Shown here: positions 1 through 9,069 of the stretch, piece after piece
How the letters are laid out: the number at the start of each line of letters is the position of its first letter
How positions within the stretch are numbered: the first letter of the stretch is position 1
NCBI GenBank assembly: GCA_902801155.1
Contig: CADCHG010000017.1
Location: 1 to 40,978, forward strand
Direction of reading: 5' to 3'
DNA length: 40,978 bases
Source: an uncultured Prevotellaceae bacterium
Lineage (GTDB): Bacteria > Bacteroidota > Bacteroidia > Bacteroidales > Bacteroidaceae
Translations under genes and position numbers: made by a program
Notes under the pieces: model-generated
Databases searched by the model: none
Seen by the model: only the letters and a program-made list of their open reading frames with translations
Told to the model about the DNA's origin: nothing

Positions 1-1087
1 GGCGGATGTTAAAAAGCGGATTGCCATTGCCGAAGTGATATGCGAGTTTCTTGACCTCAGTCTCGAGAGAGTCGATGCGTGACTTGTCGCTAACGAGTTT
101 GATGGCCTCGTCAACAAGTTGGGCTCTTGCATCCTTGTCAGCCACGAAGATTGCAGCGTTCTTGTCAGAAAGGGCACGTGCATTCTTTGTCTGGTGATCC
201 TCAGCCACGTTAGGAGAAGGCACAAGGATAGAAGCCTTGCCCAAGAGACACAGCTCACTTATAGAAGAAGCTCCAGCACGGCTTATTACGATATCAGCAG
301 CACGATAGGCTGTAGCCATATCAGAGATGAAAGCCTGAGCCTTCACGAACTTGGAGTCTTCAGCCTTACGCTCACATTCCTCGGCATAGTATTTACCTGT
401 CTGCCATACAACCTGTATCTCAGCGTTGTCGAATCTCTCAATGCCACCAGCGATAGAATCGTTTAAGGTACGTGCTCCAAGAGAACCGCCGATAACGAGG
501 ATAACAGGCTTCTCCGGATTGAGATTCATTGCCTTACAAGCTTCTTCCTTCGTCATAGTATTCTCAAGAAGAGCCTGACGCACAGGATTACCCGTTTTCA
601 AGATGCGCTCAGCAGGGAAGAAACGCTCCATACCATCGTAGGCAACGCATATTTTCTCAGCCTTCTTGGCAAGAGACTTGTTTGTAACGCCTGCGTAGGA
701 GTTCTGTTCCTGTATTAGACATGGAATGCCCATTGCGTAGGCAGCATTAAGGGTAGGTGCGGATGCATAGCCGCCAACACCCACAGCAACCTGCGGACGG
801 AAATCGCGGATGATACTCTTTACCATGCTACGGCTCTTGATGAAGTCGAGCATCACACTTATGTTCTTTGGACTCCAGAGAGGGCGGATAAGACCGCGAA
901 CAGGAAGTCCCTTTATTTCGTAACCAGCAGCAGGAACACGTTCCATCTCCATTCGTCCGTTAGCACCGACGAATAGGATTTTCGCATCAGGACGCATTGC
1001 CTTGATTGCGTTGGCTATAGATACAGCAGGGAAGATATGGCCGCCTGTGCCACCTCCGCTTACTATTACTCTAAGTTCGTTGTTCAT
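1..1087 (-). CDS. murG: MurG, lipid II synthase (3' end outside window)
   Basis: MurG transfers GlcNAc from UDP-GlcNAc to lipid I on the inner membrane face, giving lipid II, the last cytoplasmic step of peptidoglycan precursor synthesis. The minus-strand frame opens with ATG at 1085-1087 and stays open for 362 codons to the window edge, so only a few C-terminal residues should be missing. The N-terminus carries the glycine-rich loop VSGGGTGGHIFPA. The middle has IGGSLGARTLND and the C-terminal half has SRAGASSISEL, the UDP-GlcNAc-binding region of this GT28 family. It is the last visible gene of the dcw cluster, 120 bp downstream of ftsW. That spacer is filled by two palindromic repeats, the first of which abuts the start codon. 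Confidence 0.96.
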   Translation of the reverse strand, partial: MNNELRVIVSGGGTGGHIFPAVSIANAIKAMRPDAKILFVGANGRMEMERVPAAGYEIKGLPVRGLIRPLWSPKNISVMLDFIKSRSMVKSIIRDFRPQVAVGVGGYASAPTLNAAYAMGIPCLIQEQNSYAGVTNKSLAKKAEKICVAYDGMERFFPAERILKTGNPVRQALLENTMTKEEACKAMNLNPEKPVILVIGGSLGARTLNDSIAGGIERFDNAEIQVVWQTGKYYAEECERKAEDSKFVKAQAFISDMATAYRAADIVISRAGASSISELCLLGKASILVPSPNVAEDHQTKNARALSDKNAAIFVADKDARAQLVDEAIKLVSDKSRIDSLETEVKKLAYHFGNGNPLFNIR

Positions 1088-1122
1088 AAGCCTAACCAAG
1101 CCTTCCCAAAGGGAAGGATGTT
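1088..1122. repeat. Palindromic repeat A, copy 1 (upstream of murG)
   Basis: This 35-bp element contains a 7-bp stem with an AAA loop (CCTTCCCAAAGGGAAGG). It is the exact reverse complement of 6830-6864 next to ftsI. It starts on the base directly upstream of the murG start codon, so it forms the immediate leader of that gene. Confidence 0.9.
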
Positions 1123-1166
1123 TTGATTGTTTTTTTCCTTAATTATATTTATTGGTCTTTGAGCAT

Positions 1167-1205
1167 TCCGGCTCGCGCTCTATATGAGAGGGCGGGAGAA
1201 AGGCC
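1167..1205. repeat. Degenerate palindromic repeat C (ftsW-murG spacer)
   Basis: The sequence begins TCCGGCTC and ends GGCGGGAGAAAGGCC. It aligns end to end with the better preserved 40-bp copies at 40824-40863 and 40938-40977. It ends 2 bp from the ftsW stop codon. Confidence 0.65.
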
Positions 1206-1207
1206 AT

Positions 1208-2518
1208 TTAACCATCGATTAATACTGCATCATCTCTTCGGGCTGCCGTTCTGCTGATACTGAGAATAACGCCGATATAGAGGCAGTTGATAATGCTTGA
1301 TGTACCACCCTTACTGATAAGAGGCAGAGGCTGTCCGGTGACAGGAGCAAGTCCTACGGCTACCATCATATTGAACAATGCCTGCGTTACCATCAATAGT
1401 GCCAGTCCCATCGCAAGATAGGCAGGGAATGGATTCTTGCATCTTCGGGCTATGATACCCGTCCTGAAGAGCAATACCACATACAGGAACGCCACAAAGG
1501 CGGCTCCAAAGATGCCTAACTCCTCAATGACTATGGCATAGATGAAATCGGAGAATGCTTGCGAGAGGAAGTCGCGCTCCACGGAGTTACCCGGTCCGCA
1601 TCCCTTGACGTTACTTGAAACGATGGCAATTCTTGCGTGACCTACCTGACCGTTTTTGTCAAGGTCATATTTCTCAGGTGGTACTTCCTCTTTGTTGGTG
1701 AACTCCATTATACGACCTTTCCATGTATCGAATCGGTGAGCGATTTTCTGTACGCCTGTAGGTTCTACCTTTTTCTCGTTTTTCTCCTTGTCTTTTATCG
1801 CAACAGGAATTCCGTCCTCAGTCTCTTGTACCTCCTCTGTAAGGTGCATTTTCTCCTTATCGGTGAGACTATTGTCCGGAGCCTTACCAAAGGCGAGGAT
1901 TGAGCCTATTCCAAGTCCAACGAACAAAACACAAACCGATACAAGCAATCCTAACTGTTTCAAAGGTACTCGTCCTATAATCATCATCAGGAAAACCACG
2001 AATGACAGCATTGCAGCCGTTGAGAGATTCTCTGGAGCAATTGGAAGTATAAGGAACGCTCCTGTTATGAGCACATACTTCATAGCCTTCGGAGCTGCAC
2101 CATCTGCTGTCTGCATGGCACTAAGTATCTGTGCCGTTGCAAGAATCATAGCGCCCTTGGCTATCTCTGACGGCTGTATCGGTATGAATCCAATCTTCAG
2201 CCATCGGGCGGCATCGTTCTCCTTTGTTCCACAAACAAATACCAGAATCAACATCACGAAGGCTACAGGCACAAGAATAGGTGTGGCAAGCTTGAAGAAC
2301 TTACACTTGATGTTAAGTGTCATCACCATCACACCCACTCCTATCAATAGCAGGAACGAGTGATAGGTGGCAGCCTTCCAGTAGTTGCCAGACTTATATC
2401 CCAAGCTTGATGAGGCGGAATAGACTTCTATGATGCTCACTATACAGAGCATGAAGAAGACGATCCATATCACCTTATCGCCTTTGAAGATGTTGTTTAT
2501 TTGCTTCAGTGAATCCAA
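1208..2518 (-). CDS. ftsW: FtsW, septal peptidoglycan glycosyltransferase (SEDS)
   Basis: FtsW is the SEDS-family glycan polymerase that works with the class B PBP FtsI at the division septum. The 436-residue protein is highly hydrophobic with about ten membrane segments. It carries hallmark SEDS stretches: RWLKIGFIPIQPSEIAK, FIYAIVIEELG and, near the C-terminus, TGQPLPLISKGGTS. A hydrophilic Lys/Glu-rich periplasmic loop of roughly 90 residues (about 208-300) precedes the FIYAIVIEE motif, a size common in Bacteroidales FtsW. ATG start at 2516-2518. It lies between murD and murG in the dcw cluster on the same strand, with AT-rich repeat-filled spacers on both sides. Confidence 0.96.
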   Translation of the reverse strand: MDSLKQINNIFKGDKVIWIVFFMLCIVSIIEVYSASSSLGYKSGNYWKAATYHSFLLLIGVGVMVMTLNIKCKFFKLATPILVPVAFVMLILVFVCGTKENDAARWLKIGFIPIQPSEIAKGAMILATAQILSAMQTADGAAPKAMKYVLITGAFLILPIAPENLSTAAMLSFVVFLMMIIGRVPLKQLGLLVSVCVLFVGLGIGSILAFGKAPDNSLTDKEKMHLTEEVQETEDGIPVAIKDKEKNEKKVEPTGVQKIAHRFDTWKGRIMEFTNKEEVPPEKYDLDKNGQVGHARIAIVSSNVKGCGPGNSVERDFLSQAFSDFIYAIVIEELGIFGAAFVAFLYVVLLFRTGIIARRCKNPFPAYLAMGLALLMVTQALFNMMVAVGLAPVTGQPLPLISKGGTSSIINCLYIGVILSISRTAARRDDAVLIDG

Positions 2519-2610
2519 AGTCTATATAAGTATAAAAGTATAAAGTAGAAAGTTAAAAGTCTAAAGTAGAAAGTATAGTTACACTTTAAATACTTTTTCC
2601 TTCTTATTTA
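2519..2610. repeat. AT-rich low-complexity spacer, murD-ftsW
   Basis: The spacer is built from imperfect direct repeats of a TAAAGTAGAAAGT-like unit (seen twice in near-identical form at about 2541-2575), followed by a T/A-rich tail. No terminator or promoter is evident, so read-through from murD into ftsW is expected. Confidence 0.6.
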
Positions 2611-3930
2611 TTAATTTATATTTTTCACCTGCTCTCTGAACTGCTCGCCTCTGTCCTCCATGTTCTTGAAAAGGTCGAAGCTTGCACAACAAGGAGACAA
2701 CAATACTGCATCGCCTGACTTAGCCATCTTAATGCATGCCTCTACACATTCCTTCATGCTGTGAGTATCAGCGATTGGCATATTGAGGTCATCGAATGCC
2801 TCGTGAAGTTTCTTGTTGTCAGCACCGAGATAGACTAATCCTACGCACTTACGAGCTACGAGTTCGTGGATAGTGCTATAATCATTACCCTTGTCCTTGC
2901 CTCCTACGATGAGGATTGTCGGGCGATCCATAGCCTCGAGAGCCACATTGCAGGCATCTACGTTTGTTGCCTTTGAGTCGTTGATGAAGAGAACACCATT
3001 CTTCTCTGCAACACGCTCCAGACGATGCTCTACACCTGGGAAGTCCTTCAAACACTCGCGGATGATATTCTCATCGACACCTACCTGCTTGGTAGCAAGA
3101 TATGCAGCAAGGGCATTACGCTTGTTGTGCTGTCCCATCTGTGAGAACTCCAATCCATATTTCTCGAAGTCAGTATCAACGAAACCGCATAGGGTAGGGT
3201 GGCCGACCTTTACTGGCTGGCTTGAAGGAGTTGGCTTTGGAGCATAACCGTTCTCACGCTTTGCAAGTTCCTCCTCGATATGCTCATCCTGCTTCCAATA
3301 AACGAATGTATCGTTAGCTGTCTGGTTCTGTATGATGCGCATCTTTGAGTCGGTGTAGTTCTGCATCTCAAACTCATATCTGTCAAGGTGATCAGGAGTG
3401 ATGTTCATCAGAACACTTACGTCAGCACGGAAGTCGAACATATTATCGAGCTGGAAAGAACTTATCTCAAGGACATACCATTCATGATCTTCCTGTGCAA
3501 CCTGAAGAGCAAAGGAACGTCCGATATTACCTGCAAGCCCCACATCTTTACCTGCCTTCTGCATAATATAGTAAATGAGGGAGGTGGTAGTTGTCTTACC
3601 GTTACTGCCTGTGATGCAAATGCACTTACCCTTGCTATAACGCTTAGCAAACTCAAGTTCGCTGAGAATAGGGGTTCCCTGTTCAATGAGTTTCTTAATC
3701 ATAGGAGCCGTATCAGGAATGCCCGGACTCTTAACAACCTCTGTGGCAGAGAGAATCTCAGCCTCAGTATGCTGACCTTCCTCCCAACGGATGTTATGAT
3801 CATCAAGAACTTTCTTATACTTGTCCTTGATCTGTCCCATATCAGATACAAATACCTCGTATCCCTGTTTCTGTGCCAGAATTGCGGTTCCTGCACCACT
3901 TTCTCCAGCTCCAAGTATTACTAATTTCAT
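2611..3930 (-). CDS. murD: MurD, UDP-MurNAc-L-alanine:D-glutamate ligase
   Basis: MurD adds D-glutamate to UDP-MurNAc-L-Ala in the cytoplasm using ATP. The N-terminal domain begins KLVILGAGESGAGTA. The Mur ligase P-loop is ITGSNGKTTTTS at about residues 107-118, followed by LEISSFQLD and MNITPDHLDRY. The C-terminal domain has FINDSKATNVDA and IVGGKDKGNDY, all typical of MurD. I start it at the ATG at 3928-3930 (439 residues). An in-frame TTG four codons upstream is a weaker alternative. It follows mraY after a 53-bp repeat-rich spacer and belongs to the dcw transcription unit. Confidence 0.96.
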   Translation of the reverse strand: MKLVILGAGESGAGTAILAQKQGYEVFVSDMGQIKDKYKKVLDDHNIRWEEGQHTEAEILSATEVVKSPGIPDTAPMIKKLIEQGTPILSELEFAKRYSKGKCICITGSNGKTTTTSLIYYIMQKAGKDVGLAGNIGRSFALQVAQEDHEWYVLEISSFQLDNMFDFRADVSVLMNITPDHLDRYEFEMQNYTDSKMRIIQNQTANDTFVYWKQDEHIEEELAKRENGYAPKPTPSSQPVKVGHPTLCGFVDTDFEKYGLEFSQMGQHNKRNALAAYLATKQVGVDENIIRECLKDFPGVEHRLERVAEKNGVLFINDSKATNVDACNVALEAMDRPTILIVGGKDKGNDYSTIHELVARKCVGLVYLGADNKKLHEAFDDLNMPIADTHSMKECVEACIKMAKSGDAVLLSPCCASFDLFKNMEDRGEQFREQVKNIN

Positions 3931-3983
3931 AAGTCTAATCAAGTGTTTACTCTAAACACTAAACTCTAAACATTCAACTCACT
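3931..3983. repeat. AT-rich low-complexity spacer, mraY-murD
   Basis: Imperfect direct repeats of CTAAACACT/CTAAACTCT/CTAAACATT occupy most of this 53-bp spacer. No gene or terminator is seen. Confidence 0.6.
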
Positions 3984-5246
3984 TTATCTTATCTTTAATG
4001 TAATGATAGCCATAGCTGCAAGCAGGATTGTTATAATCCAGAAGCGTGTGGTTATCTTTGACTCCAACCAGCATCCCTTTGGCCAGTTTAGCATAACCTT
4101 TATGTCTGGAGCCAACTGTCCAGGTTTGATGCGAAAGGCATCGTGGATAGGTGCACGCTTGAACAGACGTAGTTTCTTATTGCGCTTATTACCATATTTC
4201 GCAACCTGTACCTGAGTCATTACGCTTATGCTCTCCATGAAGAACACAAAGCAAAGTATAGGGATAAGCAACTCCTTGTGGATGATGATTGCCGTAACAG
4301 CGATGATACCACCGATTGCCAACGAACCTGTATCGCCCATAAACACCTGAGCAGGATAGGCATTGTACCAGAGGAAACCAATGAGAGCACCCATGAATGC
4401 ACATAGGAAGATTACAAGTTCTTGTGACTCTGGAATGTACATTATGTTGAAGTATGAGGCATATCCTATGTGCGATGACACATAGGCAAGAACTCCCAGT
4501 GCCACGCATATTATGGCAGAGTTACCCGCACACATTCCGTCCATTCCGTCATTCAGGTTACTACCATTACTTACCGCCATGACCACGAATGTGGTAAGGA
4601 GTACGAAGAAAATCCATGTAGCAGCACTTCTGTATTCTCCCAACCATGTGAACAAATCCGAGTAGTTCAGATTGTTGTTCTTCACGAATGGAATGGTAGT
4701 AGCCGCAGACTTTACGGGTTTACTCTTATATACTACAACTTCCGTACCATGACGTTGCTGTGATACGTTCTCGCGGATTACGGCATCAGGACTTGCCCAA
4801 AGCGTTAGTCCTACAATGAGACCGAGTGCAGCCTGACCTATGAGTTTATATATAGGACGAAGACCATCTTTCGTTATCTTCATTTTGATATAGTCATCGG
4901 CAAAACCGATAGCTCCGAGCCATACGGTTGTGACGAGCATGAGAATCATATAGATGTTACGCAATCTGCCGAAGAGAAGACAAGGCACGATTGTAGCAAT
5001 GAGAATGATGACACCACCCATTGTCGGTACACCTTTTTTCTCTACGCCGTATGGGTCTATGCTCTTGTCGCGCTGAGCCTCTGTGGCATTGTGACGCTTC
5101 ATCCATTTGATGAAATACTCACCAAACCAGATGGAGATAATAAGTGAGAGTATCAATGCAAGCAAAGCACGGAAGGAGATATAACTCCACATACCAGAAC
5201 CTGGAATGTCCCACTTCTCAAGAAAGCGAAAGAAATAGTATAGCAT
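3984..5246 (-). CDS. mraY: MraY, phospho-MurNAc-pentapeptide translocase
   Basis: MraY transfers phospho-MurNAc-pentapeptide to undecaprenyl phosphate, giving lipid I at the inner membrane. The 420-residue polytopic protein shows the family signatures KKGVPTMGGV, IGFADDYIK (catalytic Asp pair), SNGSNLNDGMDGM, and VFMGDTGSLAIGG, with a late APIHDAFR stretch that fits the cytoplasmic HHH region only loosely. It is longer than the roughly 360-residue proteobacterial enzymes because of an inserted segment after about residue 150 (ending near TWLGEYRS). Such an insertion is usual in Bacteroidetes MraY. ATG start at 5244-5246. It sits between murE and murD. Confidence 0.96.
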   Translation of the reverse strand: MLYYFFRFLEKWDIPGSGMWSYISFRALLALILSLIISIWFGEYFIKWMKRHNATEAQRDKSIDPYGVEKKGVPTMGGVIILIATIVPCLLFGRLRNIYMILMLVTTVWLGAIGFADDYIKMKITKDGLRPIYKLIGQAALGLIVGLTLWASPDAVIRENVSQQRHGTEVVVYKSKPVKSAATTIPFVKNNNLNYSDLFTWLGEYRSAATWIFFVLLTTFVVMAVSNGSNLNDGMDGMCAGNSAIICVALGVLAYVSSHIGYASYFNIMYIPESQELVIFLCAFMGALIGFLWYNAYPAQVFMGDTGSLAIGGIIAVTAIIIHKELLIPILCFVFFMESISVMTQVQVAKYGNKRNKKLRLFKRAPIHDAFRIKPGQLAPDIKVMLNWPKGCWLESKITTRFWIITILLAAMAIITLKIR

Positions 5247-5285
5247 TCTGTGACTAAATAATTATCAATTTTCAATTATCAATTC
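5247..5285. repeat. AT-rich low-complexity spacer, murE-mraY
   Basis: The spacer is a stutter of ATCAATT/TTCAATT units (AATTATCAATTTTCAATTATC and onwards) and runs into the murE stop codon. It has no other recognisable signal. Confidence 0.6.
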
Positions 5286-6740
5286 TCAATTGCCGAAGGC
5301 TTTCCTCACCTCTTCTCTATCGTCGAAGTGATGTTTTGTACCCTTGACATCCTGATAGTCCTCGTGACCCTTACCTGCGATGAGGATTACATCACCCTTC
5401 TCAGCCATCATAACTGCTGTTCTGATAGCCTCACGACGATCCACGATGCTGATTACTGACTTCATCTGTTGTGCGTTAAGTCCTGCAAGCATATCATTGA
5501 TGATATCCTGTGGCTCCTCAAAGCGAGGGTTGTCTGAGGTGATGATAACGCGGTCGCTCTGCTTTACAGCCTCTTGTGCCATGAGTGGACGCTTACCCTT
5601 GTCACGGTTTCCGCCAGCGCCACATACGGTAATAATCTTACCCGACTTACCCTCCATAACCTCGTGGATGGCATTGAGAACATTCTCAAGTGCATCTGGA
5701 GTATGTGCATAGTCAACAAGTGCGGTAACACCTTCTGCAGAACGTATTGGCTCAAGTCTGCCTGCCACGCTCTTCAATGTGCTGAGAGTAACAAGAATAT
5801 CCTCAGGATCCTTACCGAGCATAACGGCAGCTCCATATACTGCGAGAAGGTTGCTGACATTGAATTTGCCAATGAACTGCACACCTACTTCCTTGCCGTT
5901 AACCTCAAGATACATACCCTCGAAGTGGCACTCTATGATCTTGGCATGAAAATCAGCCATAGTGCGGATAGAATATGTCTTAACGGTAGCCTTAGTGTTC
6001 TGAACCATTACCATACCGTTCTTGTCATCGGCATTAGTGATTGCGAAGGCATTCTTTGGCATATCGTCGAAGAACTTCTTCTTTGCATCACGATAGTTCT
6101 CCAAGGTCTTGTGATAGTCGAGATGATCGCGTGTAAGATTGGTGAAGATACCACCAGCGAATGTCAGTCCACCGATACGCTTCTGGGCGATAGCATGACT
6201 TGAGCATTCCATAAATGCATACTCACAACCTGCATCTACCATCTTGCCTAATAGCTCGTTAAGCTCTATAGGGTCAGGAGTCGTGTGGTCTGTTGGATAA
6301 GCCTCACCCTCCACATAGTTACAGACGGTTGAGAGCAGACCGCATTTATGTCCCATCTTACGGAACATATTATATAATAATGTGGCGATAGTGGTCTTAC
6401 CATTTGTACCTGTCACGCCAACCAGTTTCAGCTTTGATGTAGGATTGCCATAGAAAGTAGTAGCAACCTGACCAACCACATCTTCGGTATCTGCAACCTG
6501 AACATAGGTCACGCCTTGCTTCTTCTCCTCTGGAATCTGTTCACAGAGAATAGCAGCAGCACCAAGTTCCTCAGCCTTTGGAATGAACTTATGTCCATCC
6601 ACCTGAGTACCGCGCATAGCGATGAAGAGATGACCGTCAGCCACTTTTCGGGAATCAATGTTGACTCCCTTGATGTCACACTCAGCATCACCTATAATGC
6701 TGATAGTAACTATATTCTTAAGCAAATCACTCAGTTTCAT
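5286..6740 (-). CDS. murE: MurE, UDP-MurNAc-tripeptide synthetase (meso-DAP type)
   Basis: MurE adds the third amino acid to UDP-MurNAc-L-Ala-D-Glu. The 484-residue protein has the P-loop [14 protein letters not shown] at about residues 109-122, TDHTTPDP and [10 protein letters not shown] in the central domain, and [14 protein letters not shown] and [13 protein letters not shown] in the C-terminal domain. The specificity motif is DNPR (within [10 protein letters not shown]), which in characterised enzymes selects meso-diaminopimelate rather than lysine, as expected for a Gram-negative Bacteroidales cell. ATG start at 6738-6740. The gene lies 124 bp downstream of ftsI, a spacer that holds palindromic repeat A and an AT-rich stutter. 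Confidence 0.96.
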   Translation of the reverse strand: MKLSDLLKNIVTISIIGDAECDIKGVNIDSRKVADGHLFIAMRGTQVDGHKFIPKAEELGAAAILCEQIPEEKKQGVTYVQVADTEDVVGQVATTFYGNPTSKLKLVGVTGTNGKTTIATLLYNMFRKMGHKCGLLSTVCNYVEGEAYPTDHTTPDPIELNELLGKMVDAGCEYAFMECSSHAIAQKRIGGLTFAGGIFTNLTRDHLDYHKTLENYRDAKKKFFDDMPKNAFAITNADDKNGMVMVQNTKATVKTYSIRTMADFHAKIIECHFEGMYLEVNGKEVGVQFIGKFNVSNLLAVYGAAVMLGKDPEDILVTLSTLKSVAGRLEPIRSAEGVTALVDYAHTPDALENVLNAIHEVMEGKSGKIITVCGAGGNRDKGKRPLMAQEAVKQSDRVIITSDNPRFEEPQDIINDMLAGLNAQQMKSVISIVDRREAIRTAVMMAEKGDVILIAGKGHEDYQDVKGTKHHFDDREEVRKAFGN

Positions 6741-6829
6741 AATATATTACGAATTATAAATTACTAATTACCTGTTTGGGTTGTATGTACAATGAATATG
6801 CACAGCTCCCATAAGGAGAAATACTATCT
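6741..6829. repeat. AT-rich spacer, ftsI-murE
   Basis: Next to murE it holds a short ATTACGAATTATAAATTACT-like stutter, then a small palindrome TTGTATGTACAA (6781-6792). Palindromic repeat A follows, adjoining ftsI. I see no good TAnnTTTG promoter for murE, so transcription from upstream is assumed. Confidence 0.5.
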
Positions 6830-6864
6830 AACATCCTTCCCTTTGGGAAGGCTTGGTTAGGCTT
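6830..6864. repeat. Palindromic repeat A, copy 2 (downstream of ftsI)
   Basis: Exact inverted copy of 1088-1122 over 35 bp. It abuts the ftsI stop codon (6865-6867). Its 7-bp stem could form a hairpin in the dcw transcript. No T-run follows in the transcribed direction, so it is a poor intrinsic terminator. Confidence 0.9.
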
Positions 6865-9069
6865 TTAATTCAATATCAGCTCAATCCTTTGGCCTCGTTT
6901 GAAAGGCTTGCCATGAGCAAGACTCTGTTGCATTACGCGACCTCTGCCCCTGATTGTCACCTTCATTCCGCGACTTTCAAGTATATATACAGCATCACGA
7001 GCACCCATACCTATTACGTCAGGCATCTGATTCCTAGGAGTTGCAGCCACCTTTTCAAGCTTAACCTCCTTGTCATCACTCTTTGCCGAGCCCCAGATTG
7101 GATTTCCTGTTACATAACTGCCATTCCATCCGCCATTGGTCTTCATACCAAGCTTTGATAGAACATAGTCGGCAGCGAGGATATTTCCTCTCTTTACATC
7201 AGGAACGAAACGTGAAAGTTCATCCTTTGCAGCCTTACTTGGGTATCTTATGTTCTTTGCCATAATACCCTCGGCAATATCGTGGAACACCTGACCGCTC
7301 ATCAGACCACCAGATGCAGGCAAACCAGACTTCTGAATACATACGATGCAGCTATACTTTGGCTTCTCAGAAGGGAAGTATCCGCAGAAACTAAGCAGAT
7401 AATCAACTGTACCGCTCTTGTAACTACCATTATGAGCCTTCTGTGCTGTACCTGTCTTACCCGATACATCGAAAGCCCTTGAACCTGCGGTCTTACCTAA
7501 GCCAACGTGCACAACCTTGAAAAGAATGTCCTGTATCTTGCCTAAGGCATCATTGCTACAGATATGCTCTTTGATAACCTCCACAGGATATTCCCTAACC
7601 ACTTCTCCGTCTTTCTCCACACGGGTGACGAAGCGAGGTTTAACCATCTTACCGCCATTGGCAATGGCATTATAGAAGGTTAGGGTAGAGATAGGAGGCA
7701 CCTGTGTTTCGTAACCGATACTCATCCAAGGAAGAGCCGTCTTACTCCAGTTTGACCAATAGCGACCTGTTTTATCCCTCTTAGGGAAACGGATTCTCGG
7801 TGCGCTATATTCCGGGAAAGGCAGTTTTAGGTCTGTTGCCAAACCAAGACGATGAATGCCTGCAACGAATTTTTCTGGGTTCTTACCATAGAACTTGTCT
7901 ATCAAAACGCTGACACCGATGTTTGAACTAACCTGAAGGATACGTGATACATTAATTACTCCATATCCTCCGTTATGCCAGTTGTGGTCGCGCATCTTGG
8001 CTCCGTGCATCTCCATTATACCATAGCCAGTATCCACCTTACAGTTGGCTGTATCTGGTATAAAGCCATCCTCAAGGGCGGTGAGAATACTTGCGGTCTT
8101 GAACACAGAACCAGGCTCAAGCAAGTCGGCGATAGCGTGGTTTCTACCCTCATAATAGTTGCCAAGAGAGTCACGGTCAAGATTCACCATTGCCTTAATA
8201 TCGCCAGTAGCTACTTCCATCACGATAGCCACACCAGTATATGCATTATCCTTGATAAGTTCCTTTTTCAAAGAACGCTCTGCAAGATCCTGAATGCTTA
8301 CGTCAATAGTCGTAACGATGTCTTCACCGTCAACGGCTGCCGTATCGCTGATATTGATAAACTTATTCAGCACCTTACGTCTGTGCTTGATACCAGGAGT
8401 ACCAGCAAGTACGGTATCGTAGGCAAGTTCAAGACCGGCATACGCCTTACCTGTTTCCTTATATGCAGAACCTACTATTGAAGCTGCCATAGGACCGTAT
8501 GGACGGTTCCTCACCATGAACTTAATGGCATAGAATCCGCTCAACCCCTGACGGAGCTTGAAGATAGGCAGTTTCTTCACTTCGGTATATTTCATATATG
8601 GAATACGCTGTTTCCATACTGGCCATGCCCTATTATGTTTGCCTGTGGTAGCTGATTTCCACGCATAGCCTTCCTCCAGATTCTGAAGGAATTCTTCTGC
8701 TGATCGTGAAGGGAATATCTTGTGAAGTCCCTTGCAGAGTTCTTTCAGTTCCTTTGTTGGCTTTCCATTTGCATCGTGCCATAGAGTATCGCATTTAGAT
8801 TCGCGTATTGCCTCGAAATCCATATATATGCGATATTCTGGAAGGTTACATGCCAACTGCTGACCACCGGCGCTGAGGATATTGCCTCTTGTTGGCTCGA
8901 TGATAACGCTATCCTTCTTCACCTGAGCTGCCACAGCAAGCCAATATGATCTCTCGGCTGTCATGACATAGAGTGCACGTCCCAATACTGCAATGGCGAC
9001 GAACATCATCACAACCGCAATAAGAGAGTAGCGTGTCATTGACTTTCTATTGTCAAACTGCTGTTTCAT
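6865..9069 (-). CDS. ftsI: FtsI-type penicillin-binding protein with PASTA domain
   Basis: This class B transpeptidase cross-links septal peptidoglycan as partner of FtsW. The 734-residue protein has one N-terminal membrane segment (about residues 14-36) and a PBP dimerisation domain with RGNILS. The transpeptidase domain has SVFK at about 321-324 (catalytic serine), SSN at about 381-383 and KTG at about 538-540. A single C-terminal PASTA domain starts at MPDVIGMGARDAV. A C-terminal PASTA domain is usual for Bacteroidetes FtsI (PBP3/Spo5D-like) and absent from the E. coli enzyme. The ATG at 9067-9069 follows directly on the stop codon of the ftsL-like gene, which indicates translational coupling. 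Confidence 0.95.
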   Translation of the reverse strand: MKQQFDNRKSMTRYSLIAVVMMFVAIAVLGRALYVMTAERSYWLAVAAQVKKDSVIIEPTRGNILSAGGQQLACNLPEYRIYMDFEAIRESKCDTLWHDANGKPTKELKELCKGLHKIFPSRSAEEFLQNLEEGYAWKSATTGKHNRAWPVWKQRIPYMKYTEVKKLPIFKLRQGLSGFYAIKFMVRNRPYGPMAASIVGSAYKETGKAYAGLELAYDTVLAGTPGIKHRRKVLNKFINISDTAAVDGEDIVTTIDVSIQDLAERSLKKELIKDNAYTGVAIVMEVATGDIKAMVNLDRDSLGNYYEGRNHAIADLLEPGSVFKTASILTALEDGFIPDTANCKVDTGYGIMEMHGAKMRDHNWHNGGYGVINVSRILQVSSNIGVSVLIDKFYGKNPEKFVAGIHRLGLATDLKLPFPEYSAPRIRFPKRDKTGRYWSNWSKTALPWMSIGYETQVPPISTLTFYNAIANGGKMVKPRFVTRVEKDGEVVREYPVEVIKEHICSNDALGKIQDILFKVVHVGLGKTAGSRAFDVSGKTGTAQKAHNGSYKSGTVDYLLSFCGYFPSEKPKYSCIVCIQKSGLPASGGLMSGQVFHDIAEGIMAKNIRYPSKAAKDELSRFVPDVKRGNILAADYVLSKLGMKTNGGWNGSYVTGNPIWGSAKSDDKEVKLEKVAATPRNQMPDVIGMGARDAVYILESRGMKVTIRGRGRVMQQSLAHGKPFKRGQRIELILN

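Noticed and set aside
119-466. Plus-strand open frame near the window start
   Set aside because: It lies antisense to murG, whose minus-strand frame is continuous and shows all family motifs.
5247-6740. Missing murF as a deletion in the dcw cluster
   Set aside because: In Bacteroidales murF is normally not in this cluster, so its absence is expected.
6830-6864. Repeat A as a Rho-independent terminator of ftsI
   Set aside because: No U-run follows the stem in the transcribed direction, and the next genes of the operon have no evident promoter.
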